Below, piece by piece: positions 27,801-37,646 of a stretch of DNA of 64,000 bases. A program made the translations under genes and the position numbers. Below the pieces are notes generated by a model. The model worked only from the letters and a program-made list of their open reading frames with translations, did no database searches and was not told the DNA's origin. Numbering within the stretch: the first letter of the stretch is position 1; each line of letters starts with the position of its first letter. The DNA comes from Sporothrix humicola (lineage: Eukaryota; Ascomycota; Sordariomycetes; Ophiostomatales; Ophiostomataceae), in NCBI GenBank assembly GCA_021396245.1, contig WNYE01000001.1, forward strand, positions 744,001 to 808,000. The letters are read 5' to 3'.

Positions 27801-29730
27801 TATTTCTATTTTATATCCCCTATGAGCTACAATAATCTTCCACAAAAGATGACTACATTGGAGGAAGGGCCATTTGGTTGCATGGGTTGTATGCCGTTGC
27901 AGATGTAAGTGTGGTTGTGAGTGGACACTTTTGCGGCTTGATGCACCTTTCGATTATGAGGTCCGTCCGTTCAACGTCTCTTCTCGTTTATTTTCTTCTT
28001 TTTTCACTTCACTTTCTTTTTCCTGTCCTTTTGTCGTGCTTATTTTCTCGTCCACTTTAACATCTCTCTCAGTCAACGCCGGTTTCTCATCCCTCTCTTC
28101 GGAACCACGATCCTGTGCTTATCCTGTTCCTGTTCCTGAGCCTGAGTCTGGCTCTTGTTTCTACTGTTGTTTCTGTTCCTGGTTATTGTTCCTGCCGCCC
28201 TTTCGTAAAGTCGCGTCTGGCAATGCGCCAATACGCCAAATTCACGTTGAATCGACGACGTCGACCGCGAATGGTCCGCAAATGGCCTCCAATATGGATA
28301 TTGGCTCTACTAAAAACCCAGTAAGGCGGAAGATGCCAGGGATCGTCTTGAATTGGCAGCCCCGAATTCCAGCAGAGTGCTGTCCGGGGGCTCTCCGGAG
28401 AACCACAGGTGAGCCTCAGTGTCTAGCTTCTTGTCTCTTGGGCGTTTTGTGCCCAAAGACCAAAACCCCTTGTGCACATCACAGATCAGACCTGGACCCA
28501 GCAGCACATCAGGGCTTATCCCAGATTGCCCATTTTCCACTGTCCATTATCCCAGAACACAAAATCGCGGCACATCACGGCACATCAGCCCGCCTGGCGC
28601 GCTGAGCTCAAAGTGGAGGCAGCGGACGTAGCTCTTTTGCTGTATTGATGCTAGCTCCAAAAATTCCCGAAGCACATCATTGCTGATCATGTTGAATTGT
28701 GTCTCTCGCTTTTGGGTGAGGAGGTCATAGCCTCGAGAAAAAGTGCAAGTCCAGTGCTGGTTGGCCCGCAACGTCATTGGCTCAATTCAAAGAACGGCCA
28801 TCCTTGTCTCGCCGATTAGGTTTTGGTGGTCGTTTGGTCTCTTGGGATTTTCGATTTTGGATTTTGGGTCGTCCAGGTTCAAAGGCGGAGGCGGAGACCG
28901 GATATCGAGGATCGAAAGATAGCAGGGGATAACAAAAAGGAAACAGGCCGTGCGATTTACTCCGCAAAAGATAAAGAGGACAAGCATGTGTAAGTGAGGC
29001 ACGATAACGCCCGTACTGGCAATAAGCCAAGTCTCCCAAAAAAGAAAAGAAAAGAAAAGAAAATTGAAAGCCTGCAAGAGGCGCCCAGGGAGGCGAGGGA
29101 GAATTCGAGGTTGAGCCAGCAACAGCGAGGAATGAGTAGAATAGATGGAACAAGTAAAGAAGCAAAAAGATGGAGAGACAGAAGAAGCAAAAACCATTAA
29201 ACGATTGAACCATTGAGCCACAGGGCACTTTGACTCCAAGACTGCAGGCGCGGAGAGCCAAGACTCTCGTCAGTCAAGACAACTCCAGCTCCCTCAGACA
29301 CACGCCGGCCACTGGCGCACTTTTCTTCACGACGCCCCTGGTCGGATCTCGGGATGTCTGATGTGCACCGAAGAAGAAAGAGGGGAAGAAGAGGAAGAGA
29401 AACTGTACCCAAAAAAGAGAGACAGAGAAACTGCACTCAAAAAAGAGAGACATTCAAGGAGAGACAGACATGAAGAACGACACCTTCTTCCTTTTCTCAC
29501 TTTCTTTCCTTGACCACTTTGACGCGTCAAGACCCAAGAGGCCCACGCCGCCAGGAGGTTCAGTAGCGTAGAGATAATCAAGACAATCGATTTCTGGGCT
29601 GCTCACTTTAGCAAATCGAGACAATCAAGACAATCAAGACACCTTTACACGACTAGAACACGAAACGCCGCGAGACTCCTCAAAAATGCTCTTAAAGTCA
29701 CGTCAGAACACGTCCACGACCTCGACTGCC

Positions 29731-29760
29731 AGGGCAGGGCAGGGCAGGGCAGGGCAAGGC
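29731..29760. repeat. Tandem repeat, AGGGC x 5 plus AAGGC
   Basis: Five exact AGGGC units (29731-29755) are followed by AAGGC. G-runs of three spaced by CA make this a possible G-rich structured element on the + strand. Confidence 0.95.
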
Positions 29761-30982
29761 AAGACACGACCATCACTGGGCCATTCCACCGGATCGCTTG
29801 GTTTATGGAGTTTGTGGTGTTCCTGGCGTTCTCCGTAGGTTCTTCTGTTCATTCTTCGCTCAAGCGCCCCATCAATGCAGAAGAACTCGCGACTTTTCTG
29901 CGCTTCGGCTGGAGAAAGGGACGACTTCTTCATCTCATCTCGTCTCTCCCTGCGGAAGAGGGCCTCGAAGACACGCTTAGAAAAGACAGAAAGAGACAAT
30001 GGAGACAAGAAACGACGCGAACACTTAATATTGGACTCACCAGCGGAGACTTTGTGGTCTGGATACCATCGGATGCCGAAAAGCTATCCCAAAGGGCCAC
30101 CAAAGGGTTGCTGTGCAGCACAGAAAGTGCGGAAGTGCTTGCAGACGGTCTGGACGACGAGATCGAAGATGGCGGACAGGAAGTGGAGCTTTGCCAGTCT
30201 CGAATGAGGATCGTACGCCGGCCACCCCTTTCGCGGGCATAGGAACCACTGCAGACTGCAGACTGCAGACTTCGGGGCCTTTCGCTTCTTCGCCTTTTGG
30301 TTCCCGCTGTCTCTTGTCGTATTCTCCTGTTCTTGTTCCTCTTCGTGTTCCTGTTCCTGGCGGTGCCTGGCCGACGAGATCCACCTCTCTGCATCCCACC
30401 TCTGGCTTCTGCGCTTCTGCAGGAGGGCGAGACAGGGCCAATGCAGTGTCCAGTGTGCCCAGAAGCGAGCACAACGAGAGCGTTGCAGACTTCTGTAGAC
30501 TGAATTTGCTGTACTGAGAAGACGGAAAGAGACTCCAGACTTGGGACTGCAACTCGGCGAGCATCGACGCAAACAGGTCAGTCGTTGTGTCCGACTGCCC
30601 GTTGGCTCATCCGTGCCCGGACCTGTTGGCTTTGTCTGGTCGGAGGCCAGTTGTGGCATGCATTCGTATCCTTCTTTTCTTTCTCTCTTTTTTGCCTTTT
30701 GGTCTATTTTCTTTGATCTCGCTTCTCTCTCTACGTGCAGGAATAGTAATGCCATTACAGGCATAGAAACAGAAGGTGCGATGTGTGCAGATGCATGTCG
30801 TGTTGGTGTGTGCAGTTGGTCGCGCCTGCCTTCCACTAACACCCAACAGGTAGGTTACCACCCTCTCCCCAGAATAGCGCACATCGTTCCTGCCAACAGC
30901 GGCCAGGCTGTGCACTGGATCGCTGGGGGTCGCCCATCAACCCGCCTAACGCAAACGAGCCTCCCCACTAATTTTTTCTTTC

Positions 30983-31001
30983 TTTTTTTTTTTTTTTTTT
31001 T
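30983..31001. repeat. Poly-T run (T19)
   Basis: Nineteen consecutive T, preceded by T-rich sequence from 30972, about 720 bases before the zinc-finger start codon. Such dA:dT tracts are typical nucleosome-depleting elements of fungal promoters; that role here is inference. Confidence 0.9.
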
Positions 31002-31327
31002 GGCCTTGGTCGCGACTGCCCTCGCAATCCCACCCCCCATAACTAGCAACCATACACCCCCCCAATCGCTCTTTCCCCACTATGCTTCTCAACTTCACCC
31101 CTCCTACAGCACCCCCCCTCCCAGTGGACCTATTAGTTCCACGCCTCCAGTCTTGTCGCGCTGCACACTCGCATTCTTTGGAGCGGCTCTTACCCTTCCT
31201 GATAGAGCGAGAGGCGATCCAGCCTATGGAAGTACATGGCGTCCACCAGCTGGGGGCCCACCGGATCGCCCGTAGTCAGTGTACATCCTCTCTTGTACCC
31301 CCATCGCTACTTCCCAGTAGGGTGATG

Positions 31328-31723
31328 TACCCCCCGTCCCTGTGAAGGGAAAGAGCTGGTCGCCATTTTGCACACACCCTGCGACTGTCAGTGGGTGGCT
31401 CCTTCTGTTCTGTGGTCCTCGACTTTCTTTCTCTCGATCGCCGTGCCTACCTTTTCGTCCTTTCTGTATATAACTCCTCCCTCGTCCCTTCATTCTTTCC
31501 ATCATCATTCTTCCAACCCATCACTCTTTCATCTTCTTCACTTATCCAAAGCTTCTTACAACTTGATTCACTCCCTTCTTCAACAAGACTTCAAGATACC
31601 ACAGCAACCTTTGAACATTCTTCTTCTCTCATAGATAGCTTCAACGGTTCTTTCTTGATATCCATCTCTTACAGCTTCATTCTTTGCCCTCATCCACACA
31701 TACAAGATACACAAGCGTACAAT
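31328..31723 (+). promoter_or_regulatory. Core promoter and CT-rich leader of the zinc-finger gene
   Basis: A TATA-like box, TATATAA, lies at 31467-31473. From 31328 to 31723 (396 bases) no ATG occurs, whereas about six would be expected by chance at equal base use. The stretch after the TATA-like box is dominated by CTTC, CATC and TTCAAC words typical of fungal 5' leaders. Together these suggest transcription begins shortly after 31473 and that the first ATG of the message is at 31724. The frame is open upstream to 31391, but that part reads as translated leader (Ser/Phe/Leu-rich). Confidence 0.65.
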
Positions 31724-33010
31724 ATGTCCGGCGCAACCATCTTGGACTTCCCTCAGCCGGCGCACATGCCCGACATGTCGAACGGCTTCAACAGTTTCTC
31801 CAGCAACTCATCTTTCGACTACTCTGGCCGGTCAACACCAGTACACAGCCAGTCGCGGGCCGGATCCATGGACTACAGCGCATCTTTTGGTGGTTACGAG
31901 GACCTGACGCCGCCCGGCTCGGCCAATGTGCCCTACTTCCCCATGCCGACCACAACCGCCGGCATGTCCGCCGGTTACCTGTCTTCTTCTGCCTTCCCTC
32001 AGCCACCAGCTACTCCCGAACGCAGCGCCAGCTTCAGCAGTGGCTCTGACGGCTCTACGAGCCCTCCTGACATGATGGGTCCCTCCTACCCGCCCTCCGT
32101 TGCCTCCATGTCTTCCATGACGTCCATGGCCACGCTCTCGTCCGGTGGCTCTCCTCCCACGGACGGCGGTTACTACGGCCCGGCCACGCCTGGCTACCCC
32201 TTCCCGGAGACGATGCCTGCCAAGGGCCTCGCTGGCCAGATGGCGCTGCCTGCTCCTTTTGCTACGCGCGGCTGCGAGGTGTCGCCCTCCGACTTCTACT
32301 GGAACCGCGCCGAAAGCCCGGTCGGTAACTACTTTGGCGACCGTCCGTCTCTGCCGCCGCCGCCGCCTTCGGCCACGCTGAAGTCGTCTGTTGTCAAGAG
32401 CGAGAACGTCACCGACGCCTATTTGTCGCCCACATCCGAGTCGCCCTACGACAACTGCTCTTCTTCGCCCTCTCGCCGCCACATGCACTACATGAGCGCC
32501 CAGTCAAACGCCCGTGCTCTGCAGAACGCGGTTGGCAACAACTACGGCAGCATTCCCGCAAACCCGGCCGCCAACGACGGCACCATTGTCACCCGCAACG
32601 GCATCCAGGTCTCCAAGATCGCCTCAGGTGCCTACAAGTGCATCGTCCCCGGCTGCCCTTCGCGTCCCTTCAAGCGCTCTGAGCACCTCAAGCGCCACGT
32701 CACAACGTAAGTTTTTTGACTCTTTTACTGGACAGTGTAGTAATTTCTCTACTACCTTTTCGGACATATACTAACATCTACCGCCTCTAGTCACCATGAG
32801 AACAAGGATTCTTTCCCTTGCCATTTCTGTGGCCGCCAGTTCAACCGCAAGGACAACTGGCGCTCGCACCTGAAGCTTCACACTGTCACCCGCGGCAAGA
32901 ACGCCCGCACTGACTACTTCCCCGCCGCCGTCGAGATCTACGAGCGCGAGATGCGGGCCATCACCAAGTCACGGTCCCGTAAAGAGATGAACAGCACTTA
33001 CCGGCGCTAA
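31724..33010 (+). CDS. C2H2 zinc-finger transcription factor, BrlA-like finger pair
   Basis: A sequence-specific DNA-binding protein, presumably nuclear. Exons are 31724-32706 and 32791-33010, giving 400 residues. The start is the first ATG after a 396-base ATG-free leader and has A at -3. Residues 1 to about 300 are low-complexity Ser/Pro/Gly/Met/Tyr-rich, as in fungal activation regions, with a proline run near the middle. Finger 1 has ligands C306, C311, H325 and H329, around the segment PFKRSEHLKRH. Finger 2 has C338, C341, H354 and H358, around RQFNRKDNWRSH. A basic tail ends the protein (YRR). Two adjacent C-terminal fingers in a protein of about 400 residues, with the EHLKRH recognition helix, resemble the Aspergillus conidiation activator BrlA. 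Other fungal C2H2 families share this helix, so orthology is not claimed. No gene lies within about 20 kb on either side. Confidence 0.93.
32707..32790 (+). other. Spliceosomal intron inside zinc finger 1
   Basis: An 84-base intron with donor GTAAGT at 32707, perfect branch site TACTAAC at 32769-32775, and acceptor CTCTAG ending at 32790. It interrupts codon 328 (Thr, phase 2) between the two zinc-binding histidines of finger 1. Without splicing the frame stops at 32708-32710, giving a product lacking the last ligand of finger 1 and all of finger 2. Confidence 0.95.
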
Positions 33011-36000
33011 ATTATTTTATTTGGCTGCCTTGCTCTGTACATTTTTCTTTTCGGCTCTTGCATCTCGTGCTTTTTTCTTTCCATATATCCCTCGGCGTAC
33101 ATTTTTCATTGGCTTCTCTTCTTCTGGCCTTGGTTACCAGCAATACGTGGTTCCTTGGCTCAACTTTTTTTTCATCTATTATTTACGTTTTCGGTTTGCA
33201 TGCGTTCTATTGCTTAGCACTTTCATGATTTGGCAGGCGTTTCTTTGTTGGATATGGGTTATGAATTACTGGACAGCGGCGTTTTCTGATTTTTTCATGT
33301 TTTGACTTTACAGTTGGGAGGCCATTTGACTTCCAAAAATATAGCGTTTCTAGGAAAAGGGTATTTTATTAGGTCTTATTAAAGTAACGAATAATATCAA
33401 TGACTTACCACGAAACAATGCGCTTCCCCTAAAAGAATATTGAACTTTTAGCAACCAGACGGTACCAGCTGGCTTACAAGTAGCCGCCTTACTACTCGCA
33501 CTGGTTTTTAACTATGTTTCTCTGCTTGGCCTGGTGTTGTTGGTCTGTTTTTGTCTTCTGTTACTTGGCAAACAGACTAGAGCTGAGGGGTAGAGCAGTC
33601 CAGAGTGTGTCTATGACAAGAGAAAATACTTGTGAGGTAGTCGAAGCCCAGTAGTTATTTTGGTTCTTGGTATTTTGGAAGACTTTGCAATAATCTCGAC
33701 CAGTTTCGTTTCCCGTTTCCTAGAAAAGAGATGGAAAGAAAGGCGGATCCAACGGGCAGGATCCTCGAGTACATCAACCAATACATGCAAGAGCCTGTAA
33801 CTATTTTAGAAGACAAAAACAAAGAGGGGACAACACATTGGCACAAGTATCTTTTTTAAAAACTTGACATGGGAAGAGGGTGTGTGCATTACACAGTAGA
33901 CAGGAGAAATTGTGGTGGATGGTGGCGGAAGGACAGGGAAATGCAGGGGTCCAACCTTAAAGATGGATGACGGCGACGACGTAGAGAAACAAAGTCAGAG
34001 TATAGACTCGAAACGTCAAGAAATATTACTCGGTCGATAAATTCAATAAAATAAAACCCAAAGAACAGAACACCTAAAATAATCGAGAGAAAATAAAAAG
34101 GAACAGCTGCGGTTCCATACTTCTTTTAGACTGAACAAAAATAGAGAAGAAAGAAAGAGGTTGTGTCGAGCTGATCGTTTCTGTGTCATTGTTGCTACGT
34201 TCGACCAACAGACAACGGTGCAAGAGGCAACAGACAAACAGCATCACTCGACCAGTTGTATGCAAGATTAGAGTTCCCCTTCCTCTTCCTCTTCTTTCTT
34301 CTATCCTGCTTCTCTTCCACTTCTCTCCCACTTTTTCTGCCTCTCACAATGCCCATCACTGCTTCTCGTCACTTTTCATCTTTAGTGATGAGCTGACTTG
34401 TTTTAGAGGATCGAGATACTAGCGGAATCTTCCACGACTTGAGGTATTACTCTTTGAGATACGAACAGGGGAGCTTTGTTGCACTCCACAGTTTGCGCTG
34501 CTCGTCCCATATTTGTGGGCTGAGGTGGGTATAAGTGAGGACCCACTTTAATACCCCAGTATTACTCGCTGGCGCGCTTTTGTCACTAAACAGCCGCTGA
34601 CACTGACAGTGAAAGCGCTCTTCCCTGTCAACTCTGCCAACAAGCCCAACCCATGCGCAAATCACCTAAACCCGAAAGAACCACGACCAAAAAGTGGCTT
34701 GCCACTGTCGAGTGCAAGCCGCGTCGATCGTCTGTCCCAATCGAGCATCGCACCATGACCCAAGCACGAATTGAGAAAAGAGTGAGTGAGAGAAAGCGGG
34801 CAAGAGAGAGCAGACAAAAAAGAAAGAAGGTGGAAAGGCAAGAGAGAAGCACAAGAGAGGGTCCTCCCCATAAAACAAACTGGAGTCGACGGAGTATTCC
34901 ATTTCGTTTTCCTTTCAATGGAGGCTTTGTGTTTGCTTCTTTTGTTTTGTACTTAAACGTATTGAATGTATCTTTTATTGGGCCGACAGCGCGCAGGTAC
35001 TTTCTCCAGCCACTTTCGCTTGCCTTTCTTCTCATCTCCTTTTCTGCTGTTTCTTGGATATTTCTTGGTATTTTCTGTATCGTTTCTTTTGCTTCTGCTC
35101 TTCCCTGCTTCTTTTGGTAATCTTTTTCGAGTTGTCTCACCCGATCGACTTTTCCAAACTCCGACGCTCTTCCGTCTTGTGTTTTTATTCTTCCTTTCAA
35201 TCCTGTCGTCTTTTCTCTCCGTGAGACAGGCCGCGCATTGAACACCCAAAATCCCCAAAAGTTAGAAAAATGTCCGAAGATCCCTGCGAGTCAAGCACGG
35301 GCGGTTTCCTTTTCCTGTCTCGATTTTGCTCGTCATTTTGCCTCTGGGGTTATGGGGCTTTCAGGCCCCTTGACCCTCCAACTCAGTAAAAAGAAGTAGT
35401 AAAAGGGCCCCAAAAAGCGCTTCGAAACGTCTTTTTTGCCTCTCCAAGCTCACCTCTCCCTCCGGTGCCTTGCACCAGCAGTAGAGTGTCTCACTCTTTT
35501 TGACGGGGTTTTTAGCTGTTCAGGTTGTCTAAAGTGTCTTAAAAGCTGTGCCCTGCTCCAATCGCCCCAAAAAAAGGCTCCAAAAAGGCTCCAAAAGGCT
35601 GCAACTTTGCCTGGACCACTCCCAGACATGCAGGGACGATCGCCCTTTTAGTTTGATGGGATATGCAGGCCAGGGTACACTCCTCTTTCTTTTTTGGTGG
35701 GCAGTGTGGACAATATGGTCCACGCCAGCCCGCAGTGTCCGGAAAGCAAAAGAGAGAAAGGGAAAAAGAAAGAAAGATGACAGAGAGAAAGGGGACTACG
35801 AACGGATCAGAAGATCCCGTCATTCACCTGTCAGAGTTGGTGTTGTCCCTCTAGCTAGAACGACTGGAGCTGTTCGGCGTTTTCCTTCCTTTTTTCTACC
35901 CAAAAGAAAACCACATACAGGCCTCGTTATCTCTACTGTGTACTGCATTTCCACCTTTTCCCCCTTTTTACACCTATTCGCACTGCCACCCAATCACAGC

Positions 36001-37213
36001 GTCTGGTGCATCAGCGCCATGGCTGACCTGTGTTTCTTTTTCACGATTCTTTCTTCTCTCATTTCTTGTAAACTCTTATTGCTGTCTGTCAATTAAGTTT
36101 TGCTCTTTTCGTCCATAGTTTTAAGTCCATGCAACAGACTCGACATTCTCATGATTGCGCCTTCCGCCATTCAGTTATCTGGTTGGCTAGTTCCGCGGCG
36201 TTAGCTCCCCGCGGCGTGAGTCGCTCCTTCCCTATTGGTTCGTTTGTCCTAGGCTATCTCTGCGTCGTTCACGAGTACAAAGCCTCGCTCTTTCCTTACA
36301 CAACAAAGGATGTACAACGACATATCACGAAAGGTGCCTCTTTCCTAATCCGTCTATAAGAGACCGGCCCAATTTTTGCAACGTCAAATAAGCTATTCGT
36401 ATATTTTCTTTCTTTGTGCAGTTGCTCTATCTCTTTCATCACATGGCCGACTGCGTGGTTTTTGGCTTGCTATGTGCTCCATATTGTCTTTTGTATTCCG
36501 CCATTTGATTTTATGATTTTCATAATGCCCACTTGGAATATCCACATCCCGGAACGATTGAGCGATAGAACGACGGCATAAGAATGGTAAAAGAGCAAAA
36601 AGAGCAAAAGACCGTAAAAACAGTGGAAAGCTGCTGGAAAGAGTGGAGAGGCTGAAAGAAAAGGTGGGGCAGTCAAAAGAGGAGACAGGAAAGAGGAAAG
36701 AGGCTCCAGAGAGCTCCATCGCGGACATCACCCCCGCACATATCCTGGTCGATCTGGCGGCACTAGACTTTTGCTCTTTTCCTCTTTTTCACTGGCACCC
36801 CCTGCCAATGTTGTCTCCTCTCTTTTCAGCTCCTCTTTCCTCTCGTTTGATTTTGCTTTCCGTTCTTTTTCCTCCACATTTTCAATGTCTCTGTGTCTCT
36901 CTCTTTGATCCGTGCATTTGCGCTTGCCACTTGGATCGAAATCCCGCCGTTTTGGGACATTTTCTGTCTGGTTTCGAAGCGATGCAACCCCAAAGTGTCT
37001 CGGCTCTCTCGAAACGCTGTTTTTCAGATGGTTTCGTGACTGCCTTGTGTTCTTCGTAAGACCAGGTTCATTTTCTAATTCCATCGTCATACTTCTGTCC
37101 TTTTTAACTCGGCTTTTTTTTATTTTTTTTAATAATGTGTTCATGTCTCCCATAAAAAATGTGTACTTTTTACAGTTAAACCTGCTAGCCTACATATATG
37201 TTAAAAAGTATAT

Positions 37214-37239
37214 AAAAAAAAAAAAAAAAAAAAAAAAAA
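37214..37239. repeat. Poly-A run (A26)
   Basis: Twenty-six consecutive A on the + strand, the longest homopolymer in the window, just after a TATAT-rich segment. It could be a nucleosome-free tract or the trace of a retroposed poly-A tail. No target-site duplication or element body was found next to it. Confidence 0.93.
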
Positions 37240-37610
37240 TTGGTACGAAAACGCCCTACTCGCACTATGAATGATGCAGGCGGCCAGTTCGCAATGAACT
37301 ATTTGTTTCGTCAATTTTATGGAGCAAAACTAAAAATCAAGACGGCACAAAACTGTAGGCGAGGATTACAAGAGCTGACTCACGAGATCTGGGGATTCGA
37401 AATTGCCAGTTAGATCAGTACTTTTCCAAAGATGCGACTTGCGAACGAAGGATGGCTGATGGAAAGTTATAGTTTATGATAGAAACTAGATAAAAGCCAG
37501 CGTTTTTTCTATGCTGCTCTCTCTTCTCTTCTCTCTCTCTCTAATTTTTTTTTTTGGTTGATGTTCGCCGGGCATAAAAATGCAAAAGTATAGGCCAGCT
37601 AGACTGTTAA

Positions 37611-37646
37611 GTCCATGCAACCCATGCAGCCCATGCAGTCCGTGCA
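37611..37646. repeat. Tandem repeat, 9-bp unit x 4
   Basis: Four consecutive 9-mers of the form RYCCRTGCA (GTCCATGCA, ACCCATGCA, GCCCATGCA, GTCCGTGCA). On the minus strand one frame reads as repeated Leu-His-Gly. Confidence 0.92.

Larger units (their letters stand above)
24131..31327. other. Non-coding left desert, part 4 (adjacent to the zinc-finger gene)
   Basis: No gene is supported. It contains the second copy of the 18-bp repeat (24308-24325), TACGACGTA at 24607-24615, a 9-bp tandem repeat at 24762-24807, and GTAC-GGA-GTAC at 25869-25879. Broken pyrimidine tracts lie at about 25020-28200, a purine-rich patch at about 29030-29180, an AGGGC repeat at 29731-29760, and a T19 run at 30983-31001. 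The long open frames here (27874-28605, 30541-31275 and minus-strand 30084-30842) overlap opposite-strand frames and show no family motif. Enhancer-like or non-coding RNA content cannot be excluded. Confidence 0.6.

Noticed and set aside
27874..28605. 243-codon + strand frame
   Set aside because: The Cys/Ser/Phe-rich first half is pyrimidine-tract translation, the second half has no recognisable domain, and minus-strand frames overlap.
30084..31275. Overlapping 244- to 252-codon frames on opposite strands upstream of the zinc-finger gene
   Set aside because: Both strands are open by composition. Neither product has a domain, and the + frame runs into the T19 run, giving a poly-Phe stretch.
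31391..31723. N-terminal extension of the zinc-finger protein in the same frame
   Set aside because: It would start at a non-ATG codon upstream of the TATA-like box. The translated stretch is Ser/Phe/Leu-rich leader sequence.
36193..36216. Paired CCGCGGCG with internal CCGCGG palindrome
   Set aside because: Too short and isolated to assign a function; two copies only.
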